A DNA stretch of 64,000 bases from Schistocephalus solidus (GCA_017591395.1 WEDG01002567.1:161850-225849), one strand, 5' to 3'. Numbered from the stretch's first letter, positions 48,446 to 61,229 are shown. The notes: a model not told the origin generated them from the sequence alone. Program-made: numbers and translations.

Positions 48446-51039
48446 CTAAAAGAAAATGTAAAAATGATATCAAATTTGTTTCATCATTACTGCGAACATA
48501 AAGAACGGTTGGTTAATTTTCGAGTGTAACATTGAAAATGCAGTTTTGTGGCGCCACTGATTTTTAATATTATTCTGTTAAGCACTTATGTGTTTTCTAA
48601 CGAGGAAGGACTATATAAGATGAATAACATTAAGTTGCTGGAATAAAACGGAATCTTTTTTTCATGCATACAATGTATGAGATCTCGCAGTACTTATAAT
48701 GGCTTGATCTGATTAGACTCCAGCAAGATGGACCTTGGGAAAATGCTCAATGCCGTCTTTACGGTGGACGTAAGTTTTAAGAAGAAATAGGCATGGTTTT
48801 TGCTGAACTTCATAGATTATTTTTCATAGCTAGAGAACGATACGCATAACATAAATATTCGTTTCCAGTTTCAAACTGGAGTTGTAGTTGAATAAGTATA
48901 ACTCAAAGAACATAAATAGGTAAATAGTCTAAATGGAGAAAATTCTTGTTCTATGTATCATGGCCTGCTGTGGTTTTTGTTATTAGCACGATATAATGGG
49001 CATATTAAACCTCTCTTCTTACTTCATCAACAAGCTGATATTAAGTTGAAAACGCTCAAGTACCTACACTCAGTATAGTACTGTCGCAGTATTGAATAAA
49101 TAATATCATATTATTGTGTCGGTTTGGTAGTCATGAAAATATATTTGAGGCCGGTATCTAACAGAGTTTTCCTAATCATCCTAGCATTTTTATCTATACC
49201 ACTGAAAAGTAAACCTTTATAGAAGAGTAAGTCATTCCTTTTACAGCCATTTTTGAAACATAAGAAAAATTTTCAATGAAAACGTGTCATTACGGTTTTT
49301 TGCAACCGATATTAATAGTATAAGCCAGTTTCCCTGCTTTATTTAGTTGCACCGGTTTCTGAGAGAACTTTTTGTAGCTTGACGACGCAGTTGCGTTTAA
49401 ACGTCCAATATTTGCTCTGTGTGTCTGTCAAATTATTTAGTTTATACAAAGTTAACCGACTTTTGTTGAAACTAAATTAAATAAGCCACCCTGTCTCAAA
49501 TTTATACTAGTATTAAAGAATACTATTCTCTGTGAATAGCAATAACACCTGCCAAGAATTGGTTTAGCATGTTCTATAATTTTTTCGCTGACATATATGT
49601 GTAGTAGCATTATACTGGCGTCTTTACTGAAATTTTTACCTGATACATTGGAGGCTTTGATATTGAAAAGATGGCATTTACTAGGTATATCAAATCCCAA
49701 TGTATATATAACCAAGTTTTGCCATGTATTTCAACCATCAGTGAAGACAAACTTCATTTAGGTCCTTGCAACGCTTACCAGAGAAGGATGTAATAACGTG
49801 CATTGCGTACTAGGGTGAGGCCGAGAGCGGTTCAATCGATTAATGGAGATGCACGTTTTTTAGTAACTTTGGCATAGGACCTTGTGCAAGCAGCCCTACA
49901 AGTAAACTATCTTCCAAATTTTTCTTTCAAAGGGCTGGAGTAAATGTGGCTACCAGCTGAAAGACCAACCTCTGAACCCGCCTTTTGGCCTTGTTCATCC
50001 AGGTCAATTCGACTGGCCTTTCAAAAGGGGGCCTGTTTTTCTCCCAGTTCTGAAAAATTGTCTTAAAGAGGCTTTTACTTATAGGTAAGGAAGTCTACAT
50101 GCTAACTTCGCCGTGAAAAAGGGCGCATTAATTAATCAAACTCTGTCAGAATTAAAGGTGAACGACTCCGGGAATGGGTCCTGATAACATAAACCGCCCT
50201 TTGGACACATTGTTAGGATGATGACATGTGCTAGAAATATTTGCCTGATTTTCTGGGACGGGAACAACTTCTGGGGCACTTTTAAAAAATTAATGACTAA
50301 AATTCCATATATTAGGGGTTTTTCCTATGTCAGTAGAAATAGTTAACATAACACAAAGGTTGCGTTAGCAAATTCAACTATATAGTTGCATTATATAATC
50401 TTATATTAGAATTTCACAATTAAGAAATAAAAAAACATACTGCTTGATACATTATTTTTTTAGTGAAAAATAATTGAAGTAGAAAACATCTTCGGGAGGA
50501 TAAGCGATGTCCGATGTATGCTATGCCTCGGAGTAAATCAAACATATATATGTTTGTGAATATGTATACGCTTTACAACGTATTTACTTTTTAGATGCAA
50601 CTTATAGTTATTAATTATAGTTAATACTGTTACAGAATATTTAAATAGCATATTAAACGTCTAAAACAATGATATACAGTTTAGCTTCAAAATCAGGATG
50701 ATATAGCTTGTATCCAAATGAATATTTTAAAACCGATCCCAAGCGTTGATATGGTAGCACAAGGTTGAGTAATTCAAATGAGGTGTTGATATGCAAATGT
50801 TAAAATCACATAAATTTAGATTAACTCACTCTAATTTATTGGAGGAAACAATAAATATGCACATTCTAAGACACTCATGGAATTCTGAATCTTCGAGCAG
50901 AATTCGGTGTAAAATACACATGAACGTATGGCATCTTACAACAGGGACCTGCAACATTACCAGGTCATTATAAAGCGTTTGTTTCCAGCAATAACAGTCT
51001 CTTATGCAAACACCTCAACATTAAATCAGAATTGTAGTT
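48446..51039. other. upstream of the known SPAG8 exons, A+T-rich
   Basis: At least one more SPAG8 exon, ending in phase 2, must lie upstream of 48445, but I could not identify it here. No other gene is supported. Confidence 0.45.
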
Positions 51040-51204
51040 GCACTGACCTATTGGTCACCAACGCTCCGTAGGGGTGGCAGAGGTCATCGGGAGACTTGCA
51101 GCTGGAGAGAACAATCTGGTGATTTACAGGAAACGCGTGATACAGAGAAACGCAACATTGCTCTGGAACCAGCCAATGCTCATGATGGCATCAGCAAATT
51201 AGCA

Positions 51205-53274
51205 TTGGCAAACTCGAGACAAACGGAATTTGGCTCTGCTGACTGCTGCATACGGAAATTTCTGTATACCAACGCCCAAAGTCTGTTTTCGAAACTCGAC
51301 GAACTGAGAATTCAGGTAGCCGTTCTGTCTCCCGATATTATAGCAATCACAGAAACATGGCTGTCACAGAACATCAGTGATTGCGAAGTAGCCTTATTCG
51401 GGTACCAGCTGTTCAGGAGAGACCGCACCCAACGCCAGGGTGGAGGAGTTGCGATGTATGTTAAAAGCAATTTCACAGTGTGTGAAACGACGGAGAAGAT
51501 TAGCAATGGTATTGAGGCTATTTGGCTGAAAATAAAGACGCGGGGATCGCAGTCCCTTGAAGTCATGACTCTCTACCGACCACCGGGGACAGACACTGAC
51601 GCTGATACTTGTTTGTTGGAGAACATGAAGGCAACTGCGTGGTGATCTCCTGCAGACATTCCGCATTGTGAAGGGATTGGATTGTTGCCTGGAATTCTCG
51701 GACTTCTTTGAATTTGCCGCCACGACCCATCTCCGAGGTCACCCATTGAAACTGCGTGTCCAGCAGGCGAGACTGGATGTGCGCAAGTTCTCCTTCTCTG
51801 TCAGAGTGGTAAAACCATGGAATGCCCTCCCTGAAGACGTTGTGATGTCACCATCGCTGGAAAGCTTTAAAAGGAACCTTGACAGTTTTATGTTCCGCAA
51901 CGAGCCTGAGCGATGAGGAATTTATCTTAACCCTCGAGAGTCGTGCACCACTTGTCATATTTTATGACCGCCTTTTGTACCTTTGCAACCCACACGGTTT
52001 CTCTGTATACCGCACTCAATTTTACGTTACAAATAGGGTACTCAAAGGCCCATGCCTATTTCCCTCAATAAATTGAATTGAATTGAAAAAAAAGATTAGC
52101 AGTCGACCTGAGGTTGTTCTCATGGGTGACTTCAATGCACCCAGCATTCGATGGAACGATCTGCAGGCACAGAGCTTAAAGTTTTCCTTCGATCATCGTC
52201 TGCTAAAGACAACACTTGAAGCTCTTTTCACCCAACATGTATTTGTTCCAACGAGAGCGCGTGGAGGACAACAGGCTAGTTGTTTAGATCTCGTCTTCAC
52301 TAAAGATCCTGACAGTATAGACGAGGTACACTGCTACCTCCACTTGGTTGAAGTGATCATGCAGTACTTTCATGGGAGTATGGTTTATATTCTGTGCCAT
52401 CTGCAATAAATGAAACCAGGCCCAATCTATGGCGAGGAAACTTTTGCAATATGAAAGCTGAGGCATCACGAATAAACTGGGATCTTCTCTTCTCCGGGAA
52501 TGTCACTGAGGACTTGGAATTTATATAAGGAGTGTTTGTTGAATCTAATAAATGCGCCTGTGCGCCATCACAACTTAAGATATCTAGCAGACCACAGTGG
52601 TTAACAAGGGATCTAAAAAGAGAGATTAACAAGAAAGGAAGGTTTTGGAAGAAATTTTGCCGATCCAACGAAAATTTAGCCTTTCAAGCATACAAAACTA
52701 AAGGAACAAGGTTAAAAGCTTGATCTTCCAAAGCCGATGGGATATCGAGAGGGATTTGCTCCAGAGAGCACTTCAAAATCCCAAATTACTCTACAGCTAT
52801 GTGAAAAAAAGCACACGTAACAGGAACCCGATTCCTGTTATGAGAAACGATGACGGTTTCGAGATATCAGAAAAGAAAAACAAAGTTGAACACTTTTTCC
52901 AGTTCATTCAGTTGGTTTTTACTAGAGAAGCTGTTTTTATTCCAGCAAGTTACGAGACTACGGCAGTGCCACTTATTCAGGATATGCTCTTTCAAGAAGC
53001 GGCGGTTTTTGAAGAACTTAAAAGTCTGAAGGCATGCAAATCCCCTGGCCCCGACGAGATTCCAGCAAAGCTACTCATCGAACTTGCTCGAGAGCTGGCG
53101 AAACCGCTATCGTTGCTGTGCCAGAAATCGTTCGATATGGGAATTCTTCCTACCAACTGGAAAACAGCCCACATCGCACCACTTCACAAAAGTGGTAGTC
53201 GTGGATTTGCTACAAATTACAGGCCTGTCAGCCTGACCCCAATCTGTGCAAGGTTATGGAGATGGTTGTCATAA
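51205..53274 (+). pseudogene. CR1-like endonuclease/reverse transcriptase remnant
   Basis: The left endonuclease piece includes YTNAQSLFSKLDELR, ITETWLS, FRRDRTQRQGGGVAMYV and LYRPPG, ending at ENMK (51628). The right piece starts KISSRPEVVLMGDFNAPSIR at about 52092 and runs to CLDLVFTKD. After stops, SRPQWLTRDLKREI and then KSPGPDEIPAKLLIELARE, IAPLHKSGSRGFATNYRPVS mark the reverse transcriptase start. The catalytic core is missing. Confidence 0.8.
51629..52086 (+). mobile_element. 460-nt CR1-like fragment inserted in the endonuclease of its relative
   Basis: The segment encodes only the last part of a reverse transcriptase (QLRGDLLQTFRI, ATTHLRGHPLKLRVQQARLD, VVKPWNALPEDVVMSPSLES), a stop at 51914-51916, a 3' UTR with caataaattg and a terminal (AATTG)n tail. 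The host endonuclease frame resumes immediately after it in an A-rich run, so this is a severely 5'-truncated secondary insertion. Confidence 0.8.
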
Positions 53275-53638
53275 AGGAATTGATGATTTATTAGGAAACC
53301 CGTAACCTCTTATCGATTGCACAATACGGCTTTTGTAGGGGAAGATCTTGTGTTACGAACTTACTTTAAACGATGCAAAGTTATACAAAAGCGATTGTAA
53401 TGTCCCAGTCTGTGTATACATTCAAACATCGGCTTGACATACATATGTTACAGCACCACGAAGACTATGCGACTAGTTAACCTTAACAATATCAGTGTAC
53501 CACGTAAATCTGCCTGCATTCACTTGATTGTTACATCTTTAATTTGCTTCTTATTCTTGCTACTTTTATGTAACAAATAGGGATTTCAAAGGCGTAAGCC
53601 TATTTTCCTCAAATACACTGAACTGAACCGAACTGAAG

Positions 53639-54716
53639 TGCGCAACCAACTGCCAGGCCATAGTCAGCCAACTTATAATTTTACAATGGGGTGATAAAAA
53701 AGAATTTGTTTAGGTTGATAGCTGATTCTGGGTTCATTTGGGAATTCATTTAGCCAATCAAAACACCAAATATCAGTTGTTATTTGAAATACCGGCATGC
53801 GCTTCTTTTCTTTGGGATACCAATAAATCCCCATGCACCCATTCCTGATTGAATACATACGCGATTTACAATAACAGAGAATAAAAGGTGACGAGACAGA
53901 AATTAATTTTATGTTGAGAAGTTCCTTATGACTCAAATTTATAAACTCCCTCTGTGGACCATCTGCGTCGTGTATGAGCGCAAGCTTGTATTTTAGGTCT
54001 CAGCTTGTAGTCAGGGTTATGATTGGCAGAATGAAGACAGAATAAGCACGAAACAGACTGATATTCAATAGCGAATTGCACCCAATAAACTTCACTAGTG
54101 TCGTATATGAACTTAGGCGGAGCGTTCCCTGCAAACGTGTTTCAGACTACCCCGAAAAGAAGAGCCATTATAACTACTCCATGTATGCTTTATGAAAAAA
54201 TATTTAAGTTCACCAGCCTGCCGACCACTTTTTCAGTACTTGGTGGAAGCTATTACAATGAATTCCATAGTAAGTCCGTTTTTCTTGAACTACGTTTGGT
54301 TATTAGTTGAATAAGCCACCTGCTATTAAATATCCATCTGCATAAGGATCCAGTTAACCAAATGTGCTGCAAAAACAATAAAACCTCAAATCAATCTGTT
54401 TTTAAGGCCGAATCGAGGTATCACCTCTGCTGGAACTCATGTTAACCAGCCTAGAGTAAGGTCGTGGTTTAGAACGCTACTTTTTTGAGTAATATAAAGA
54501 ACTTGCTAAAGAGAAGTAGAGATTCTTACCGCCTCCTCGACTTTGGAACACAAATTCCATGCGTTAACTTCGGACTGCATTATTCAGGTGAATTTTTGGA
54601 TGGTAAATCCACAAATAGTGCATGTTTACATTTGGAAATTTATTTTTCGCCCTAGTAAGTAAACTATCTGGAACTTCTACGTGCATCTGCCTCTCTAAAT
54701 GATTTTATTACTACTA
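53639..54716. other. spacer, nothing recognised
   Basis: A+T-rich sequence. A 45-nt open segment on the minus strand at 54530-54574 has an acceptor-like and a donor-like flank, but I cannot tie it to a gene. Confidence 0.4.
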
Positions 54717-54795
54717 ATCCAAGAAGGCCTTTGATAGCGTGCCTCACCAGCGTCTGCTATACAAACTCAACCGTATTGGGGTAAGGGGCAAGCTT

Positions 54796-55597
54796 ATATT
54801 TATTTATTTATTGCCAGTTTACAGGCAAGGTCAAAAAATGTACTGTAGAGGGTCAAGCTGGAAGTAAACAAAACTCCTGATCGTTGTTTCAAGTTTTTTT
54901 AAGGAGAAAAAACTGCAGCTTATTGGGGGATTAAAGTTCAGGACATTGAAGAGTTGACACTGGTGCCCGGTGTAGGACGTCTCCATTCAGTGTTATGGAT
55001 CCGGTATTTTGCACCAGCAGGTATGTCGGCGAACGGCTGTTCGCTGTCGACCTCAGCATGAAGTCCGGCACAGGATTCAGAGTCCGTGGACGCCATCAGA
55101 ACGGAATAGAGCTTCCATCGAGTCAGCATCCCAAAATTTTGGAAGGTTTCCTGAATGTAGAAAACTAGTGACAGCTCTCCTAAACAAGGGATAGCTTTGC
55201 TGAATTGTGATACTTCTTGGTAGCTTATTCCAGATTGCTTTAGCGTTTACCGAAAAAAAAACTGTCGGTATCTAAGGGTGCGTGTCAAAAGAAGAAATAA
55301 TAATACACCTCGATGACTGCTGCGCCGAGAGTGGTCGAGCTGCCTCAGAGATATAAGGTGGTTAAAGGTACAGTTGTTTAAAAGTTTAAACAGTAAAAAT
55401 AGTCCCTTCTGTTATCTGCGAAGCCAAAGTGGGTCAAGGCTTGTAAGCTCACAGCGTTGTTGGTAGTACAGGTTTAGGTGTTCTGAATAGAATACTCTTT
55501 TTTTAAAGAAGTGCTGCACTGATTCGTTCTTCTTTCGTTCACTAGCGTGCAGAAGGCTAAATAGAAACGAGCAGTAATCCAGACTAGGCCTGACAAG
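54796..55597 (-). mobile_element. 5'-truncated LINE inserted in antisense into the CR1-like copy
   Basis: On the minus strand this matches the 3' 0.8 kb of the element at 58452-61110. Shared landmarks include agattgctttagcgtttacc, gtgacagctctcctaaacaa and ctggtataggattca-type stretches. It ends with an A+T-rich (AAAT)n tail at 54796-54812. Its 5' edge falls at ccagactaggcctgacaa. Confidence 0.8.
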
Positions 55598-56580
55598 TTG
55601 ATTGAAAACTTCTTGATTGGGCGATCTTAGATTGTCCGTCTTGGAGATCAACAATCGGTGGAGGTGGTGGTTGAGAGTGGGGTTCCTCAGGGCTCCGTCC
55701 TTGGCCCTATCCTCTTCCTTATATACATTGATGACTGCGTAACTGGCTTGGACTGTGACACCGTCATTGTTGCTGACGATATAAAGCTTTGGAAGGTCAT
55801 CCACAACGAAGCCGATGAAGCAAATCTTCTGGCGAACTTGCATCGACTCGAGGAATGGTCGCACAACTGGCTCCTCACATTCAATGCTGTCAAGTGCAAT
55901 ATTCTGCGATTCGGCAGAACCAGCTCCGGGCAACAGAGAATTAACTATCTGGATGACACACCGCTACCAGAGGTAGAGGCTCAGAAAGATCTAGGAGAAT
56001 GGATCCCGCCCTCACTGAAGCCATCGTTCCATTGCTCAAAAGTAGCAAAATCTGCCATGTCAAGCATGTATCTAATGCAGCGTGCGTTTGCAAAGTTCAA
56101 CAAAGAGTGCTTTAATAAGGTCTTCGAGATGTTCGTGCAACCACAATTGGAATTTGTCATACAAGCCTGGAGACCGTAGTCTGTCAAAGACCACAACACC
56201 CTTGAGAAGGTCCAAAGACGTGCAACAAAGCTTGTTTAAGGTCAAAGCTGCCTGCCTTATGAGACATGATTGTCCAATCTTGATCTGTTTCCTCTGGACT
56301 ATAGACAGCTACGTGGCGACCTAATACAAGCCTTTCGCATGCTGCGGGGTCAGGATTGTTGCCTTGCATCTGGCAACTTCTTTGAGCTGACCACTGCCAC
56401 TACTTTGCGGGGACATCCTATTAAACTACGTGTGACAGGTGCAAGACTTGACACAAGAAGTTTCTTCTTCTCCAACAGAGTGATTAAGGCCTGGGAATGC
56501 TCTGCCTGCGGACATCATCATGTCCCCATCCGTTGAAACTCTTAAGCGGAAGGTTGACCAAGTACAGCCATAAGTACCAC
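55598..56580 (+). pseudogene. CR1-like reverse transcriptase C-terminal half
   Basis: An open stretch at 55658-56179 contains an intact VADDIKLW catalytic box, unlike the 31547 copy. A stop follows QAWRP at 56177-56179, and frameshifts break the C-terminus near 56240 and 56490. Confidence 0.82.
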
Positions 56581-57269
56581 GAAGACATCAGAACCTAACA
56601 CATTTCCTGAAACATATTCCCATCCACAATATTCGCGTTATATAACATACTACTCCCTATTTTGAGTAATACTATTTTATCATTGTTTGTCCGATCCCCT
56701 GTAGTGTGATGGGGAGATGACCCTTTGTCCAACGTCCATTATGTGTCGGCCTATTTTAATTTGCTTCACCTATATTTCCTTTAATAAAACTGAACTTAAC
56801 TGTACTTCTCCAAACGTGTCCCTCCGGAGTAGTATTTCAGTTTGCCTGAACATCACTAAAATATGCTTCCCCACCAGCAACTTGATTTAACATCAATCAA
56901 TGAAAATAAGGCCACTGTCGACCTAATTTTGTTTGACTTACCATAAATTCTGTACATCAAATCCGAGAAGATCAGCGCGGGCTTGTAACTTGGTTTGAAA
57001 TATTCGAGCTCAGATATATTTACTTACTTCGAGATTTCAGTCTACTGGACACTGACAGATTTTTGTCATTGAGGTTTAGATCCGCAACAGCAGTATCTTC
57101 AGTTTCATAAGCTTACAGCAGGACAGCGGCTAAAACGACCAATATCCTCCTGGTCACTAATTACCAGACGCTCTACGACATCTTCCAACCTACAAACTGC
57201 TGAGTAATTCCGTTATTTTATTCATACAGCTGATATGCCAAAAACTGCATCCCACAAGTTTAAAAACCT

Positions 57270-57410
57270 TTCTTTTTTTGCTATCTGTCATGGTAGACGA
57301 ACATATGCCCTTAGGTCATTGCACAGAATGTCTGTCACGAGCGGGATTTGAACCCGGAATAAGTAGGTGGTTAGCTGTGATGCTACCACTATACTACCGC
57401 CGCACACCGC
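57270..57410 (-). repeat. tRNA-like SINE head
   Basis: The minus strand has an A-box-like tagtatagtggtagcatcac and a B-box in cgggttcaaatcccg, with a T-arm that can pair. The acceptor and anticodon stems do not pair, so this is a tRNA-derived repeat and not a usable tRNA gene. It is a different family from the SINEs at 18105 and 23159. Confidence 0.5.
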
Positions 57411-57455
57411 TCTCACTGATTTGAATTGAAATGAGGGAGTAAGCAAAGTCGTAAT

Positions 57456-57809
57456 ATGAATAAATGTAATATCGTACGTCCTTCTTTAAATTTGGCTCGT
57501 GCCAAACGGGCCAGGATTTTAATAAGTTTTCTGGATTTCAACTACGAAGATGTGTACGGCATTCTTCAAAATTTGCAAACATTTTTGTATATGGAGAAGG
57601 ATATCAAATGCCTAAAATCGGAAATAGCGAATTTGAAGAAACATCCTCGCGTTTTACGCAAAGAGAAGAAATTGGCGATGATGGAAACTGGGCAAGACAA
57701 AAGAATGTACACAAAAACAGCTTCCTCAGTCATAAAAAAACCAATAAGCCAAGTGACACTATTTCGCACTAATCCGCGACAACTCATTGGAAGTTGTGTT
57801 ATGCTTTGA
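57456..57809 (+). CDS. small ORF of unknown function
   Basis: This 117-codon ORF encodes a basic protein with a Lys-rich helical middle (KDIKCLKSEIANLKKHPRVL). I do not recognise it. It lies between repeats, has no visible splice signals or conserved motif, and may be a chance ORF or a transposon remnant. Confidence 0.2.
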   Translation: MNKCNIVRPSLNLARAKRARILISFLDFNYEDVYGILQNLQTFLYMEKDIKCLKSEIANLKKHPRVLRKEKKLAMMETGQDKRMYTKTASSVIKKPISQVTLFRTNPRQLIGSCVML

Positions 57810-58451
57810 CTCCAAACCATTTTAAGTGCATACAACTATTGACTGTAAATATGTAAAGGTTAATTTATTAAAAGGGGCTTCAAGGGCAAAAAACAATATA
57901 AAAATGCTAATCTGCGTCATCATGAAAGTCCAGGAAATGGATCATGTCTAAGCAACGCCACTGGCCTAATGAATGTCCACTAGTCTGCTGCTCAACGTAT
58001 TCAAATGCCCAATCGGTAGGCTTTCAAACACTTCCATTTTCTACATTAAACCCAATTTTTATTTCTATTGAAAATAAAAGCAACGTGAATATACAAATCG
58101 GCAGTTCGTGGCCTGGTTTTCTTACCACAGGCATTTTCTGTGTTCCTTCACGATAGTTTATCTCAATCGTCTTGTTCTGTCATATTCTTTCTTGCTTCTG
58201 ACGCTGTCAATGTCTAGGTACACCCATATTCTACCTTCTACGACATGAGCTATCCTCATTGATATTCGATTCCTGCCTCTTAAGGCATTGGATCAGTTTT
58301 GACCAGTGCCGAGGTCTCAGACTACCTTACCTTCAGCTAACTGTTCATAGTTCGTTAACTAAATTGTTTCTTTTACTGAACGGGAAGAACAGAATAAGCC
58401 CTACCGCATGGAGCATGTGATTGTTTGCCAGGTCGTTTGACTCTCAATCAT
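57810..58451. other. spacer, nothing recognised
   Basis: No supported feature is seen before the tail of the minus-strand LINE. Confidence 0.4.
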
Positions 58452-61110
58452 TACTTTTTATTATTTTTTTATTTATTGGCAGTTTACAGATAAGGTCAAA
58501 GGAGATATACAGTAGAGGATTGAGCTGCCAGTGAAAAAAAACTCCAGGAGAAAAAACTGCAGTTTATTGAGTGACTAAAGTTTGGGACGGGGAAGGCTTG
58601 ACACAGTTGCTCGGTGAAATCCTTCTCCCTTCAGTGAAATGGATCTGGTATTCTGCACCAACTAAATGTGTGTCTGCGAATGGTTGCTCGCTATAAACTG
58701 AGAAATAAGCCCATTATGGACTGCAGATCCAGCAATATTGCGCTGAGCACGAAGCCTGGCATAGGATTCAGAGTCCGCAAACGCCACCAGAACGGAATAG
58801 AGCTTCCATCGTGTCAGCACCCAAAATTCGTGGAAGGTTTCCTGAATGTAGAAAACTAGTGACAGCTCTCGTAAACAAAGGATAGCTTTGCTGAATTTGT
58901 ATACTTCTGGGTAGCTTATTCCAGATTGCTATGGCTTTTACTGAAAAAAACTGGTGGTATCTAACGGTGCGTGCCAGAGGAAGAAATAAAAGACATCTCG
59001 ACGCCTGGTGCGCCGGGAATGGTCGAGCTGCCTCAGAGTAGTAAGGGGGTTAAATTTATAACGGTTTAAAAGTTTAAACGGTAAAAATAGTCCCTTCTGT
59101 AATCTACGAAGCCAAAATGGTTTGAGGTTGGTAAGCTCACAGCGTGTTTGGTAGGACAGGTTTCGGTGGTCTAAAGAGAAAACTTAGTAAAGAAGTGCTG
59201 GACTTATTCTATCTTCATCCCTTCACTAGCGTGCACTAGGCTAAATATAAACTAGCGGGATTCCAGACTAGGCCTGGCATACGTTTTATAAAGGCTGGTT
59301 CTAATCTTGACCTTTTTTAAATTTTTGAGAATAAACACAGTAGTTTGGCGTGCTTTCGAGACAATCAGGTCGCAGTGCTCTGACAGATTGAGATTACTAG
59401 AATATGATATGCCCAGATCCTTTACAACTCCGGGCACATTAAGGTCGTCACCATCTATGCTTAGCTGGAGCTGAGGATTGCCACCAATAACCATAACGGA
59501 GCACTTGTGCCAAGAAAGCGAAAGCCGCCATGTGCGACACCCTTGAGCGTAGGTCTTAAGATCCTTTTTAAGAGCTCAAGCACGATGTTGCGATCAGCTG
59601 GTTTATATCGATAGGCAACTTTTAAATCGTCAGCTTTTATAAAGGGCCTACCATACTGAAAAACTCAGGAACATCGTTGACAAACAGGCAAAAAAGTGGA
59701 CCAAGCACGCTACCCTGAATAACTCCACTACTCACATGCGTGGGGTTGGGATAACATCGGAAATTTTAACTCTTTATGTGCGAGCATTCAAATAGGAGGA
59801 TATTAAGTTCAGAAGCTTGTTACCTATGCCGAAGAGGCAAGTTCCAGCAGGAGGAGATCATGGTAAAAAAATCTAAAGCCTTCTTGAAATCGAAATAAAC
59901 AGTGTTACTTGCAAAACCAATGTCTCTAGATTGTGGCACATTATCAAAGAAAGAGAGCTGGCTGGTGTCACAAGATCTTTTTTCGAGGTACCCATGCTGA
60001 GCTGCATTAATTAGGTTATTCTCTGTTAGGTTACGCATTATTTCGTCTTTGATGAAGGTTTCCATGTTCTTCGAGGCTGTTGGCAGTGTATTTATTGGCC
60101 TAAAGTCGTCAAATGACGAAGATCGGCCGTGTTTGTGTAAAGGCAGAATGTTCGATTCCTTCCATAAAATAAAGAAGGTTTCGCTTTCAAGAGCAAGATT
60201 AAATATCCTAAACAGAATGGGTAGAAACATATCATTTGCATCCGCCTTTAGAACGCTGATCAGGACGCCATCTGGTCCAGGACTGTAAGATTGACGAAAA
60301 CGCCGGATGGCTACGGTCACGTCCCGGGTGTTTGCAAAGGGAGCGACATAATTTTCACTAAAATTTCAGGACATGAAAACATTGAAGCTATCAGCCGTCA
60401 ACTTAGCGTCAGCTACAGGGTTTCCTAAGGCGTCTTGAATTATGGGATCATGCGTTTTTCTCTGCGGTTTTACTGTGCGCGAAAAGAGCTTCGCAACATT
60501 TAACGAAGTAATTTCGGAAAATTTGACTTCACTGGCTAGCTCTTTTCGTCAGGCAGTCTCTTAGCCTGTTCAAAGATTTGTTGGATCAAGGGCATGACGG
60601 AATTGTCGTTTTATAGATTAAAACGAAATAATAGTCTACGCACACTATGGTGGAAAGATAAAGGGTGGTAGATTTCATCCTTGAAATTAATTACTTTCTT
60701 ACGGAGAACAAAACGAGAAATAAGCGGACCTAAAACTTTGTACAATGTATCAGTGCAAACATTCACATCCAAACATAGAGAGAAGTTAGTCCAATCGTGG
60801 GAATTCATATGTGTTAGTAATTGCCTTATATTTTCCGATCGGAAATCACGGAAAAACTATATTTTTTGGAAAACTATTCATCAGCATTGAGTTCTAGTGT
60901 AGAAAGAACAATGGCATGGTCTGAACTCATGCGTTGGTCTAAAGGTGACATTAACAACGTCTTACAACCTCTACAGATAATAAGATCAAGTATGTTCGAT
61001 CCTCAGGTGAGAAAATCAACTACCTGGTCCAACATGCCGATATCTATGGCCTCAAGTAAGTTTTCGAACATTCTAGTTAATTTCAGGAAGCTTGAAGTAA
61101 CATGAAATCA
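58452..61110 (-). mobile_element. LINE of the CR1/Jockey superfamily, minus strand, 5'-truncated
   Basis: Reading downwards: endonuclease end (CGSNILDLIICRG, QRMSSDHAIVLSTLEL, about 60890-61020), a degraded linker, reverse transcriptase (59640-60320), C-terminal region (59252-59494) and a roughly 800-nt 3' region ending in an A+T-rich tail near 58452-58480. A truncated sister copy lies at 54796-55597. Confidence 0.78.
59252..60320 (-). pseudogene. reverse transcriptase of the minus-strand LINE
   Basis: The piece at 59820-60320 encodes SYSPGPDGVLISVLKADAND, ILPLHKHGRSSSFDDFRPIN, NAAQHGYLEKRSCDTSQLSF and TVYFDFKKALDFF. A frameshift leads to the catalytic segment KADDLKVAYR near 59610-59640, and the C-terminal piece at 59252-59494 has PGVVKDLGISYSSNLNLSEH. 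The catalytic Asp pair is intact but the ORF is broken. Confidence 0.78.
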
Positions 61111-61229
61111 AGCAAGACTTCGGATTTAAGTCAGCTGCAGCGTGAAATGCCTGCAGAGACAAAGATCGTAATCCTCGCAGGCGTTCGGAGGACGATTAGT
61201 CGCGTACACAAATTAAAAAGAAAAATAAT

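Larger units (their letters stand above)
51040..53638 (+). mobile_element. CR1-like LINE copy, 5'-truncated, internally deleted and interrupted
   Basis: It has the same organisation as the element at 31547-36435 but is diverged in sequence. It starts near the end of ORF1, has an endonuclease split by another insertion (51629-52086), a reverse transcriptase N-terminus to about 53274, then a large internal deletion, a short C-terminal remnant (SVYTFKHRLDIHML, about 53400) and a 3' UTR ending in (CTGAA)-like repeats. The left edge is approximate. Confidence 0.78.
54717..56805 (+). mobile_element. CR1-like LINE, 5'-truncated, interrupted by an inverted LINE
   Basis: It begins at KKAFDSVPHQRLLYKL in the reverse transcriptase (54722-54795), breaks at ggcaagctt, and resumes at 55598 with ENFLIGRS. 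It then reads through GSVLGPILFLIYIDDC, VADDIKLWKVIH, DLGEWIPPSLKPSFHCSK and LRGHPIKLRVTGARLDT to a 3' UTR with aataaaactgaac. It is very similar to the element at 31547-36435. Confidence 0.85.

Noticed and set aside
48737..48778. Plus-strand ATG with short open stretch (MDLGKMLNAVFTVD) and a perfect gtaagt donor, looking like a first coding exon
   Set aside because: No second exon or promoter could be recognised, and the peptide matches nothing I know.
54530..54574. Minus-strand 45-nt exon-like segment (SEVNAWNLCSKVEEA) before gtaaga
   Set aside because: The acceptor has no pyrimidine tract, and its phase does not join to the known SPAG8 exons.
57336..57404. Functional tRNA gene on the minus strand
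   Set aside because: Only the T-arm pairs well; acceptor and anticodon stems fail.
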